This document shows positions 50,871-59,224 of a stretch of DNA of 64,000 nt, piece by piece. Below the pieces are notes generated by a model. It was given only the letters and a program-made list of their open reading frames with translations, made no database searches and was not told the DNA's origin. The position numbers and the translations under genes are program-made. The stretch lies in assembly GCF_009720825.1 (NCBI RefSeq), contig NZ_WNKY01000001.1, positions 682,001 through 746,000 on the forward strand, given 5' to 3'. How positions within the stretch are numbered: position 1 is the stretch's first letter; each line of letters opens with the position of its first letter. Origin of the DNA: Duganella radicis. GTDB lineage: Bacteria > Pseudomonadota > Gammaproteobacteria > Burkholderiales > Burkholderiaceae_D.

Positions 50871-51767
50871 GTGAATAATCAAATCGACAACGAAGACCTG
50901 CGTGTGTTTGCCATAGCGGCGCGCAAGGCCAGCTTTGCGGCGGCGGCCGAGGAGTTGGGCATGTCGCCGGCCTACGTCAGCAAGCGTATCGGCCTGCTGG
51001 AGCACGCGCTGGGCGTGCGCCTGTTCCACCGCACCACGCGTCGGGTGGTGGTCAGCGAGGACGGCGAGCGGGTTTATGCCCACGCCATGACGATACTGGA
51101 AAACCTCGACAGCCTGCTGCACGAAGTGGCTGAGCGGCGCGAGGTGCCGCGCGGCCTGCTGCGCATCAGCAGCAGCTTCGGCTTCGGCCGCAACGTGGTG
51201 GCGCCGGTGGTGGCGCGGCTGGTGGCGGCGCATCCCTCGCTACAGGTGCGGTTTGAAGTGTTCGACCGTCTGGTCGACATCGTGGCAGAGGGTTTTGATC
51301 TCGATATCCGGATTGGCGACGACATCGCGCCGCATCTGATTGCCCGCAAGCTGATGTCCAACCACCGCATCCTGTGTGCGGCGCCGTCGTATCTGAAGCA
51401 GCACGGCACGCCGCGCAATTTGCAGGAACTGGCGGGACACAACTGCCTGGCCATCAAGGAGCGCGATTTGCCGTTCGGCGTGTGGTCGCTGCGCAGCGCC
51501 GGCGGCGCCGAAGAAACGGTCAAGGTCACCGGCTCGCTATCCTCCAATCATGGCGAGATCGCGCTGCAATGGGCGGTGGCCGGCGCCGGCATTGTGCTGC
51601 GTTCACAGTGGGACGCCCAACCGCACCTGCACAGTGGCGAACTTGTACAGGTACTGCCCCAGTACACCCAGAGCGCCAATGTCTGGGCAGTGTATCCGCA
51701 GCGGCTGGCCAGTTCCGCCAAAGTGCGCGTCTGCGTTGAATTCATGGAGCGGCATCTTCGTTTTTGA
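50871..51767 (+). CDS. LysR-family regulator, probable activator of ttuC
   Basis: A 298-aa regulator. The N-terminal helix-turn-helix is ASFAAAAEELGMSPAYVSKR (about residues 20-40), followed by an effector domain of normal length with VPRGLLRISSSFGFGRNVVA. The sequence resembles DmlR/TtuA-like regulators that respond to D-malate or tartrate; the neighbouring ttuC gene fits. The start is GTG at 50871, beginning NNQIDNEDLRVFAIAARK; no ATG lies close. The stop region overlaps the convergent small membrane protein gene by 26 bases. Confidence 0.92.
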   Translation: MNNQIDNEDLRVFAIAARKASFAAAAEELGMSPAYVSKRIGLLEHALGVRLFHRTTRRVVVSEDGERVYAHAMTILENLDSLLHEVAERREVPRGLLRISSSFGFGRNVVAPVVARLVAAHPSLQVRFEVFDRLVDIVAEGFDLDIRIGDDIAPHLIARKLMSNHRILCAAPSYLKQHGTPRNLQELAGHNCLAIKERDLPFGVWSLRSAGGAEETVKVTGSLSSNHGEIALQWAVAGAGIVLRSQWDAQPHLHSGELVQVLPQYTQSANVWAVYPQRLASSAKVRVCVEFMERHLRF

Positions 51768-51984
51768 AGATGCCGCGCAGATTGGTCACTGCCAGGCAAA
51801 GCTGCAATGCGATCAGTGCCCAGGCATCGTCATGCCAGCCCCACACGACCCACAGCAGATTACTCAGTAAGAACACACAAAATCCTGCGATGCGGCGGCC
51901 TGGCGACTTGGAGCCGACCAGCAGCCCCGCCGCCACCGTGACCACCATCGCCGGCCATTGCAGCATGTCGAGCCAGTCATCCAT
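51742..51984 (-). CDS. small two- or three-helix membrane protein
   Basis: An 80-aa hydrophobic protein: MDDWLDMLQWPAMVVTVAAG leads helix 1, then GRRIAGFCVFLLSNLLWVVW and ALIALQLCLAVTNLRGIF form two further helices. Similar short proteins occur widely in proteobacteria without assigned function. ATG 51984 gives the compact form; a longer in-frame version to 52053 adds a poorly conserved-looking polar leader. Its 3' end overlaps the LysR gene by 26 bases on the other strand. Function is unknown. Confidence 0.65.
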   Translation of the reverse strand: MDDWLDMLQWPAMVVTVAAGLLVGSKSPGRRIAGFCVFLLSNLLWVVWGWHDDAWALIALQLCLAVTNLRGIFKNEDAAP

Positions 51985-52059
51985 CAGCAGCTTTCCGTGT
52001 TGAGTACAGACAGCATCGCCGCCTGGCTGCCGCCTGTATGTGCGGCAGCCCACGGATGC

Positions 52060-53190
52060 TCAGAGGTAGCGTACCCACGCCATGCCGGTGCGGCGCTTGA
52101 AGTTACCGAAGGCGCGGCACGGCCAGTACAGCAGCGGTATCAGCACAGCGCTCGTGGCCCATACTTGCCACAGGCTGTCGAACTCATAGCGCTGGCCGTG
52201 GTTGGCGCCCAGCGCCGCGACCGCCAGGGTCTGCAACGCCAGCAGCACGAATAAGTGCAGCAGATAGTAAAACATCGGCGCGCCGCCAAAGGTGGCGCAG
52301 ATGCGCAGGAAGGCGTTGTCGCGCGGCTCCAGCCAGGCCAGCACCAGCATGCCCACGCCCAGCGTCAGCAGCAGGAACGCCAGCGACGGGGGATACTTGG
52401 TCACGTTGAGGAAGGACATGGCGGTGTGCAGCGCATCCCCACCCGGCTGCCACGGCAAGGTTTCGCCATACAGGTTAAGGCCTCGCAGCACGGCCAGCAG
52501 CGCCAGCGCCAGCACACCGGCGCCGGCCAGCAAGCGACGGCGCCGCTCGGGCGCGATGGCCGACGCGTACCACGGTCCGGCTGCGTAGCCCAGCACAATC
52601 ACGCCTATCCAAGGCAGCAGCGGATAGCTCACCTTGATCTTCAAGGCGCCTTCAGCCACCAGGAAGCCGCGGTCATGCAAGACGGTCCATGGAATGTAGC
52701 CGGCGTCGCCCGGCTGGAAGGTGATCGGCGTCAGCATGTTGTGGCCAAACACAATGATCAGCCCCAGCGCAATCAGCACGCCGCGCGGCAAGCGATGCAG
52801 CACTGCCAGCGCGATCATCGACAATCCGATCGCCCAGATCACTTGCAGGTAGATGGTGGGCGGCGGTATGCGCCCCGACCAGGCCACACTGACCACGCAA
52901 ATCTCCAGCACAATCAGGAACAGACCGCGCTTGAACAGGAAACCGGCCGGCGAACGCGGTCCGCTGGCAGGATGCGCATACAGCCATGCCGATAAACCGG
53001 TGAGTAACACAAACACCGGCGCGCAGAAATGCGCGGCGATACGGCTGAAGAACAAGCCCGGATCGGTGTCGGCCACATTCATCGGATCGCTGACCTGCCA
53101 GCGCAGGAAGAAGGTTTCGCGCACATGGTCCACCATCATGATCATCATGACCAGGCCACGCATCACGTCAATCGAGGCGACACGTTTCAT
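52060..53190 (-). CDS. DUF1624/heparan-alpha-glucosaminide acetyltransferase-like membrane protein
   Basis: A 376-aa inner-membrane protein with about ten helices. MKRVASIDVMRGLVMMIMMV DH near the start, with HFCAPVFVLLTGLSAWLYAH and HNMLTPITFQ, matches DUF1624, related to the HGSNAT transmembrane acetyltransferases; the histidines face the membrane in that family. It may acylate a small extracellular molecule using cytoplasmic acetyl-CoA, but the substrate is unknown. Its ATG overlaps the TGA of the siderophore receptor gene by four bases (ATGA), so the two are translationally coupled. This suggests a role connected with the receptor's ligand. Confidence 0.85.
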   Translation of the reverse strand: MKRVASIDVMRGLVMMIMMVDHVRETFFLRWQVSDPMNVADTDPGLFFSRIAAHFCAPVFVLLTGLSAWLYAHPASGPRSPAGFLFKRGLFLIVLEICVVSVAWSGRIPPPTIYLQVIWAIGLSMIALAVLHRLPRGVLIALGLIIVFGHNMLTPITFQPGDAGYIPWTVLHDRGFLVAEGALKIKVSYPLLPWIGVIVLGYAAGPWYASAIAPERRRRLLAGAGVLALALLAVLRGLNLYGETLPWQPGGDALHTAMSFLNVTKYPPSLAFLLLTLGVGMLVLAWLEPRDNAFLRICATFGGAPMFYYLLHLFVLLALQTLAVAALGANHGQRYEFDSLWQVWATSAVLIPLLYWPCRAFGNFKRRTGMAWVRYL

Positions 53191-55238
53191 AACTTGTACT
53201 GCACTTTCAGAGTGATGCGGCGATCTTCGCCCGGCGCCACCCACGTTTGTTGGTAGGAACTCGGGTAGTACACTTTGTCGAACAGGTTATCGATGTCGAG
53301 CGACAGCCGCAGCTTCGGCGTCGGCGAGTATGACGACACCAGCCTGGCCGTGGTGTAGGCCGGCAGCCTGAAGGTGCTGCTGATCGCCACGTCGCCATTG
53401 CGCTCGCCGACGTAATTCAGGCCGCCGCCCAGCGTGGCTTTGCCCACGGTCCGCACCAGCATCAGGTTGGCGCTCTGCTTGGGCACATTCGCCAGCGCAC
53501 CGCCGACTGCCAGCACGTTGTCGCGCAATACCCTGGCGTCGGTATAGGCGTAGGAGAACGACAGCTGCGATTTGGGCGCAATCTCGCCCGCCACATCCAG
53601 TTCCACGCCCTTGCTGCCGACTTCACCGGCGGCCAGCGAAAAATTGGTGTCGAGCGGATTCAATGTCAGCACATTCTTCTTGCGGATCGAGTACAACGCC
53701 AGCGTGCCGCTTGCCTTGCCGTCAGCCGTATCGTATTTCGCGCCGGTTTCGTAGGCGCGGCTGCTCTCGGCCGGGAACGATTCGTTGTTGATGCCGATGC
53801 CACTGTTCGGCCGAAACGACTTGCCGACCGAAGCGTAGAGCGTCAACTGCCGGTCCGGCTGATACACCATCCCCAAGCGAGGACTGGTGGTCTCCAGCGC
53901 CTGGTGATTCCGCAAGCCGCCCCGGTTGTAATTGCTGATGGTCTGGCGATACGCATCGCGCCTTACGCCAAACAGCGCCTTCCACTGCGCGCCAAGATCA
54001 ATCTGGTCTTGGGCATAGAACGCGGTCTGCCACTGCTGTTCGCGGGTATTGATCGACGGCCCAAGCGTCACCGGCTGCACGCCGCCATACACCGGCGCGT
54101 AGATATCGATGGCGTAAGGCGCCGCCGCATTGGGGCTCTTGCGCAGTTGCAGGCGGTCGTCGACGAAACGATAGCCGTCCACCCCAGCCAGCATATGATG
54201 CGCGCCCACCTTGCCCAGCACCTCAATACGGCCCGACCAGTCCTGCGCCGAGAAATCGCGATAGCGGCGCTGGCGCCACAGGGTGCGCCCGTCCGCTTGC
54301 AACGTGGAGGCCTCGGTTGAAAAGCCCATCATCGAACTATCGCGGTACGAGAAACCGCTTTGCAGCGACCAGTTTTCGTTGAAGTCATGCTGCACAAACA
54401 GCTGATGGCCGGTGGACCTGACCTTCATCGGCCCGTCGGCGCGCTCGCCGAGGAAGCGCGAGTTCGGAATCAGGCCCAGCACGCCCTTCACCGCCACCAC
54501 ACCGCGATCGAAGTATGCCTGCTGCTCAAAAGCCTCCAGCTCATACGATAGTGTGGTCCGATCCGACAAACGCCAGATCAACGATGGCGACACCATATGC
54601 CGCCGCGAAGACAGGGTATCGCGGAAGCTATCGCCTTTCTCATACGCCGCGTTCAGGCGGTACGCGACCGACTCGCTCAACGGCCCAGTCAAGTCCACCG
54701 CGCTGCGCCACGTATGGTGCGATGCCAGCGACTGCTCTATCGTGTATGCCGGTTGAAACAGCGGCTTGCGCGTGATGATGTTGATGATGCCACCGGGCTC
54801 GCCGCGTCCATACAGCGCCGAAGCCGGGCCTTTCAGGATCTCGATGCTCCCGATATCGGCGCTGTCGCGCAAGCCGTTGTAGCCTCGGCTGGAACTGAAG
54901 CCGTTGACCAGAAAGTCGGAGCCGTAATTCGGATCGCCGGTAAAGCCGCGCACCGCGTAGCTGTCCCATACTCCGCCGAAATTACTCTGGCGCGAAATGC
55001 CGCTGCCCATATCCAGCGCATCGGCAAAGCGGTTCACGCCGGCGTCGTTCAGCATGTCGGCCGTCAGCACACGGGCGCTTTGCGGCAAGTCCTTCAGGTC
55101 GGTCTCGGTCCTGGTGGCGCCGGTGGCGGACAGGCTGCGATACGGCTGCCGCTGCGCCACAATCTCCACTACCTCGTCGGCCACGGCCAACACAGGATAA
55201 ACAGCCGCGATACACACAGCCAGCCCGGTACGGTACAT
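53187..55238 (-). CDS. TonB-dependent siderophore receptor
   Basis: A 683-aa outer-membrane receptor of the FpvA/FhuA-like group. Signal peptide MYRTGLAVCIAAVYPVLAVA, plug segment QSARVLTADMLNDAGVNRFA and GSIEILKGPASALYGRGEPG are typical of ferric-siderophore receptors. The barrel ends in ITLKVQYKL. It lacks an N-terminal sigma-signalling domain. ATG 55238 is preferred because AAAGGGA lies just upstream; an in-frame ATG at 55253 would give five more residues. A TATAAT and a 19-bp dyad lie upstream, suggesting iron-type repression. The stop is coupled to the DUF1624 gene. Confidence 0.93.
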   Translation of the reverse strand: MYRTGLAVCIAAVYPVLAVADEVVEIVAQRQPYRSLSATGATRTETDLKDLPQSARVLTADMLNDAGVNRFADALDMGSGISRQSNFGGVWDSYAVRGFTGDPNYGSDFLVNGFSSSRGYNGLRDSADIGSIEILKGPASALYGRGEPGGIINIITRKPLFQPAYTIEQSLASHHTWRSAVDLTGPLSESVAYRLNAAYEKGDSFRDTLSSRRHMVSPSLIWRLSDRTTLSYELEAFEQQAYFDRGVVAVKGVLGLIPNSRFLGERADGPMKVRSTGHQLFVQHDFNENWSLQSGFSYRDSSMMGFSTEASTLQADGRTLWRQRRYRDFSAQDWSGRIEVLGKVGAHHMLAGVDGYRFVDDRLQLRKSPNAAAPYAIDIYAPVYGGVQPVTLGPSINTREQQWQTAFYAQDQIDLGAQWKALFGVRRDAYRQTISNYNRGGLRNHQALETTSPRLGMVYQPDRQLTLYASVGKSFRPNSGIGINNESFPAESSRAYETGAKYDTADGKASGTLALYSIRKKNVLTLNPLDTNFSLAAGEVGSKGVELDVAGEIAPKSQLSFSYAYTDARVLRDNVLAVGGALANVPKQSANLMLVRTVGKATLGGGLNYVGERNGDVAISSTFRLPAYTTARLVSSYSPTPKLRLSLDIDNLFDKVYYPSSYQQTWVAPGEDRRITLKVQYKL

Positions 55239-55270
55239 GAACATCCCTTTCATTAATGCAAGTGGGCTGC

Positions 55271-55299
55271 ATTATACACAAATGCAAGAACCTTGCATT
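55271..55299 (-). promoter_or_regulatory. receptor promoter with 19-bp dyad operator
   Basis: On the minus strand TATAAT (55276-55271) is a consensus -10 for the siderophore receptor gene. Directly upstream, AATGCAAG (55281-55288), AAC, CTTGCATT (55292-55299) forms a perfect 8-bp dyad spanning the -35 zone. Its 19-bp size equals a Fur box, though the sequence is not the classical one. A further AATGCA...TGCATT pair lies at 55255-55273. Confidence 0.5.
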
Positions 55300-55361
55300 A
55301 GCAAGAAGGACGTACGATGTCGTATAGTGTGGTCTGCCTGTCGCTGTTGAAAAAGGAAGTC

Positions 55362-58040
55362 ATGGATCTGCACTATCTAAGCCCGCTGTTTGCGCCCAAA
55401 TCCATCGTGGTATTTGCCGGACCGCCCGATGAACCGGAGCGCCAAAGCATGTTCGGCCGCGCCATCTGCGCGCAGCTGCGCGACGGCGGCTACCAGGGCA
55501 GCCTGACCTTCCTCGATGTCAGCATGACCGGCACGCTGGCCGACTTGGTGCAGTCGCGCGCCGACCTGGCGCTGATCGCCCTGCCCAACGATGAACTGGC
55601 GTTCGCGCTGGAAGTGGCCGGCCGCATCCAGTGCAAGTCGGCGCTGATCGTGTCGACCGGCGTGCTGCCGGCGCAAGCGACCGAACTGCACGCCATCGCC
55701 CGCAAGCATGACATGCACCTGCTGGGCCCCAATAGCCTGGGCTTCCAGCGTCCGCGCCTGCACTTGAATGCCGGCGTTGCGGGCAAGCTGCCGCAAGCCG
55801 GCAGCCTGGCGCTGATCTCGCAATCCGGCGCCCTCACCTCGGCCATCCTCGACTGGGCCGGCTCCAACGCGGTCGGCCTGTCCGCCGTGGTGTCGCTGGG
55901 ACCGAATACGGCGGTCGACCTGCCGCAGGCGCTGGACTTCCTGGCCACCGATCCGGCCACCGAAAGCATCGTCATCTACATGGAAGGCATCACCGATGCG
56001 CGCCGCTTCCTGTCGGCCTTGCGCAGCACGGCCAACACCAAGCCGGTGGTGATCATCAAGGCCGGCAACGGTGCGGCGGCCTCGCGCGCGGCGGCCACCC
56101 ACTCGGGCACCCTGATCGGCAGCGACGAAGTGTTCGACGCGGCGCTGCGGCGTACCGGTGCGGTGCGGGTGGACACCTTCGTCCAGCTGTTCGCCGCCGC
56201 CAAATGCCTGGCCTCGCGCTATCGCCCGGTGGGTCCACGCCTGGCGGTGATCAGCAATGGCGGCGGCCCCGGTGTGCTGGCCGCCGACTGGCTGGCGAAA
56301 CTGGGCCTGCAACTGGGCCAGGCCGGCGCCGAAGCCGCGCAGGCGCTGGCGCCCGAGCTGCCGCAGCACGCCACCCTGACCGACCTGCTGGATTTGTCCG
56401 AGGAAGCCGGCCCGCAACACTACACCGCCGCCATCCGCTCCTGCGCCCAGAATCCCAATATAGACGGTCTGCTGGTGATCTACTCGCCCAAGCTCGATGG
56501 CGACCCGTTGGCGGTGGCGCGCGGCGTGGCCGAAGCCGGACGTGGCCTGAGCAAGCCCCTGCTGACTTGCTGGATGGGCGACGAACGCGTGACACCGGCG
56601 CGTCACCTGATCGCGCAATCTGGACTGGCTAGTTTCCGCACGCCGGAAGCGGCGGTCGATGGCTTCAGCAGCATCGCCGTGTTCTATCAGAACCAGCAGC
56701 TGCTCCAGCAAACCCCGCCGCCGCTGTCGCAGCTGGCCAAGCCGGACCTGGATGGTGCGCGCCGACTGGTCGAGAGTGTGCTGGCAGAGCGCCGCAGCGT
56801 GCTGACCGAGATGGAATCGAAGGCCCTGCTGGCCGCCTTCCACATCCCGATCACGCCCACCATGCCGGCCCGCAGTGCGGCCGAGGCGCAGCTGATCGCC
56901 GCGCAGCTGGGCTATCCGGTGGCGCTGAAAATCGACTCGCCCGACATCAGCCACAAATCCGAAGTCCAGGGCGTGGTGCTGAACCTGAGCGATGCCGCCG
57001 CCCTCTCTGCCGCCTACAACGATATGCTGGCCAACGTCCAGCGCCTGCAACCGGAGGCGCGCATCAATGGCGTGACCGTGCAGCGCATGGCCGGCAAGCG
57101 CGATGGCCGCGAGCTGTACATCGGCGCCGCCAGCGATCCGCTGTTCGGGCCCGTGATCGGCTTTGGCGCCGGCGGCACCATGATCGACCTGCTCAACGAC
57201 CGCGCGGTCGAACTGCCACCGTTGAACCAATTCCTGGCGCAGCGCCTGATCGCCCGCGCCCGCGTCGCCAGCACGCTGGGCGAATGGCGCGGCGCGCCGG
57301 CGGTGGACCTGCAAGCGATTGAACACATCCTGCTGCGCGTATCCGAGATGGTGTGCGAACTGCCGCAGCTGCGCGAACTGGATATCAACCCGCTGATCGT
57401 CGACCAGAACGGCGTGCTGGCGGTGGATGCGCGCGTGGTGGTCGGCGCCGCGCCGCCGCTGGCGCAGCGCTACGACCAGTTGGCCATCATGCCGTATCCA
57501 TCCAACTACGCCAGCGAATGGCCGATGCGCGGCGGCGGCCAGTACGCCCTGCGCCCGGTGCAGCCGACCGATGCCGAGATGCTGCAAGCGCTGGTGCGCG
57601 GCCTGTCCGAGCAATCGCGCTACAACCGCTTCGCCTCCTCGCTGCGCGAACTGTCGGCGCAGATGCTGGCGCGCTACTCGCTGATCGACTATGACCGGGA
57701 AATGGCGCTGGTGGCGGTGCTGACCACGCGCACGGTGGAAGACGACGGCAGTTTCCACGAGACCGAAAGCATCATCGGCGTGTCGCGCTACATCGCCAAT
57801 CCGGACCGCAGCAGCTGCGAGTTCTCGCTGCTGGTGGACGACAAATTCAGCGGCCAGGGCCTGGGCACGCGCCTGATGCTGGAGATCATGGACGTGGCGC
57901 GCGACCGCGGCCTGACCGAGATCGTCGGCCTGGTGTTGCGCAAGAACCGTCCCATGCTCAAGCTGATGACCAGCCTGGGATTCCAGATGCGTCCTTACGA
58001 GGACGATCCGGAATTCCAGTTGTGCAGCAAGGCGCTCTAA
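55362..58040 (+). CDS. acyl-CoA synthetase (NDP-forming)/GNAT acetyltransferase, PatZ-like
   Basis: An 892-aa two-part protein. Residues 1 to about 690 match NDP-forming acyl-CoA synthetases: a CoA-binding Rossmann domain (LSPLFAPKSIVVFAGPPD), the ligase region GSLALISQSGALTSAILDWA, then an ATP-grasp domain (ALKIDSPDISHKSEVQGVVL). Residues about 720-890 form a GNAT domain with GQGLGTRLMLEIMDVA. The architecture is that of Pat/PatZ (YfiQ), which acetylates acetyl-CoA synthetase. The ligase-type histidine is kept as H247 in ATHSGTLIG. The start has AAAAGGAAG upstream. It is divergent from the siderophore receptor and overlaps the convergent SDR by four bases. Confidence 0.9.
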   Translation: MDLHYLSPLFAPKSIVVFAGPPDEPERQSMFGRAICAQLRDGGYQGSLTFLDVSMTGTLADLVQSRADLALIALPNDELAFALEVAGRIQCKSALIVSTGVLPAQATELHAIARKHDMHLLGPNSLGFQRPRLHLNAGVAGKLPQAGSLALISQSGALTSAILDWAGSNAVGLSAVVSLGPNTAVDLPQALDFLATDPATESIVIYMEGITDARRFLSALRSTANTKPVVIIKAGNGAAASRAAATHSGTLIGSDEVFDAALRRTGAVRVDTFVQLFAAAKCLASRYRPVGPRLAVISNGGGPGVLAADWLAKLGLQLGQAGAEAAQALAPELPQHATLTDLLDLSEEAGPQHYTAAIRSCAQNPNIDGLLVIYSPKLDGDPLAVARGVAEAGRGLSKPLLTCWMGDERVTPARHLIAQSGLASFRTPEAAVDGFSSIAVFYQNQQLLQQTPPPLSQLAKPDLDGARRLVESVLAERRSVLTEMESKALLAAFHIPITPTMPARSAAEAQLIAAQLGYPVALKIDSPDISHKSEVQGVVLNLSDAAALSAAYNDMLANVQRLQPEARINGVTVQRMAGKRDGRELYIGAASDPLFGPVIGFGAGGTMIDLLNDRAVELPPLNQFLAQRLIARARVASTLGEWRGAPAVDLQAIEHILLRVSEMVCELPQLRELDINPLIVDQNGVLAVDARVVVGAAPPLAQRYDQLAIMPYPSNYASEWPMRGGGQYALRPVQPTDAEMLQALVRGLSEQSRYNRFASSLRELSAQMLARYSLIDYDREMALVAVLTTRTVEDDGSFHETESIIGVSRYIANPDRSSCEFSLLVDDKFSGQGLGTRLMLEIMDVARDRGLTEIVGLVLRKNRPMLKLMTSLGFQMRPYEDDPEFQLCSKAL

Positions 58041-59074
58041 GGCGTCTGCGACTTGGGTGCGGCTGCCGGCGTGCTCATTTTCCACGCCGCCAGCACCGCG
58101 CCACCAACCAGCAGCGATAGCGCCAGCGGCTTGCCGCGTGTGGTCAGATAGGTGTAGGCCGAACGCTCCAGCACCGGGTTTTCGTGGCCGCCTTGGCGCT
58201 GCTGTAGCTCGATGCCGTTAGGCTGGTACAGCGCATCGCTGCGGTCCGGCGCCGAAGGCAGGTGTTTCTGCTGCTGACGGTACATCAACAGGTTCATGAC
58301 TTTGTCCAGCATGCGCGGCATGGCCTGCGCTTCCAGCGCCACCATCTTGGCCGCGCCGCCAACGAAGATGTCGCGCTGCTGGTGCTCGGCCGCGAACAGG
58401 ATGGCGTCCGCCACCAGTTCTGGCGCGTACAAGGGCGCTGGCAGCTCCGGCTCGTTCTTCATGTAGTTGCGCGCGTGCGGCACGAACATGGTGTCGATGC
58501 CGGCCGGCTTGATCAGCGTGACCGAGATCGGCAAGTCTTCCTTTTCCACCTCCATGCGCAGACTGTCGGTAAAGCCTTTGACCGCGTGCTTGGATGCGGA
58601 GTACATGCCCTGCAACGGCACCGAGCGTTCCGACAACTCGCTGCCCAGATTGATAATGGCTCCGCCGTTCTCGCGCATCAGCTTCAGCGCCACCAGAGAG
58701 CCGTTGACCACGCCCCAGAAATTCGTCTGGAACAGTTTATGATGATCTTCCAGCGGCACGTCCAGATAGCGGCCGAAGATGGAAATGCCAGCGTTGTTGA
58801 TCCAGCTGTCGATGCGACCGTAGCGCTGGATGGCGGCACGGCCGAGCGCCGCTATCTCGTCGTGCGAACCGACATCGGTCGGCACCGCCAGCGCCTCGTG
58901 GCCGCCTGCGCGCAACTCGGCGGCCAGCTTGTCGAGCGCCTCGCTGTCGCGCGCGGCCAATACCAGTTTCGCCCCCTTGCCCGCCGCCATGCGCGCGGTG
59001 GTCAGCCCGATGCCGCTGGTGGCGCCGGTGATGACGATGACTTGTGAACTGAGTTTCTTCAAACGGATAGCCAT
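58037..59074 (-). CDS. SDR-family oxidoreductase with C-terminal membrane anchor
   Basis: A 345-aa NAD(P)-dependent short-chain dehydrogenase. VIVITGATSGIGLTTARMAA is the cofactor loop (TGxxxGIG), INNAGIS the structural motif and YSASK the catalytic YxxxK, preceded by the serine in NLGSELSER. A C-terminal extension of about 85 residues ends in a hydrophobic helix (LALSLLVGGAVLAAW), suggesting membrane association. Substrate unknown; similar long SDRs are common and uncharacterised. The ATG has AAGGAGGA directly upstream. It is convergent with the PatZ-like gene (stops overlap by 4 bases), and a 9-bp inverted repeat lies 68 bases upstream. Confidence 0.9.
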   Translation of the reverse strand: MAIRLKKLSSQVIVITGATSGIGLTTARMAAGKGAKLVLAARDSEALDKLAAELRAGGHEALAVPTDVGSHDEIAALGRAAIQRYGRIDSWINNAGISIFGRYLDVPLEDHHKLFQTNFWGVVNGSLVALKLMRENGGAIINLGSELSERSVPLQGMYSASKHAVKGFTDSLRMEVEKEDLPISVTLIKPAGIDTMFVPHARNYMKNEPELPAPLYAPELVADAILFAAEHQQRDIFVGGAAKMVALEAQAMPRMLDKVMNLLMYRQQQKHLPSAPDRSDALYQPNGIELQQRQGGHENPVLERSAYTYLTTRGKPLALSLLVGGAVLAAWKMSTPAAAPKSQTP

Positions 59075-59141
59075 TGAGTCCTCCTTAAAGTGAACGAACA
59101 GTGTCTGCCCACCGCAGCCCACCTTCTGTGCGAGACCTCTC

Positions 59142-59171
59142 ATGACAAAAAAGTTGTTTGCCTTTTGTCAT
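59142..59171. promoter_or_regulatory. 9-bp inverted repeat upstream of the SDR gene
   Basis: ATGACAAAA (59142-59150), 12 nt, TTTTGTCAT (59163-59171) is a perfect inverted repeat in the 150-base region between the SDR start and the Rpn remnant. It may be an operator of the SDR gene, or a scar of the event that truncated the neighbouring gene. Confidence 0.35.
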
Positions 59172-59224
59172 ACAGCAGAGAACGATCTGCGCGCAGACTG
59201 TGCGGATGTCGAATGCCACAACGC

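Noticed and set aside
55377..58085. About 900-codon frame antisense to the PatZ-like gene
   Set aside because: Composition is typical of a GC-rich shadow frame, and the sense protein has clear domains over the whole length.
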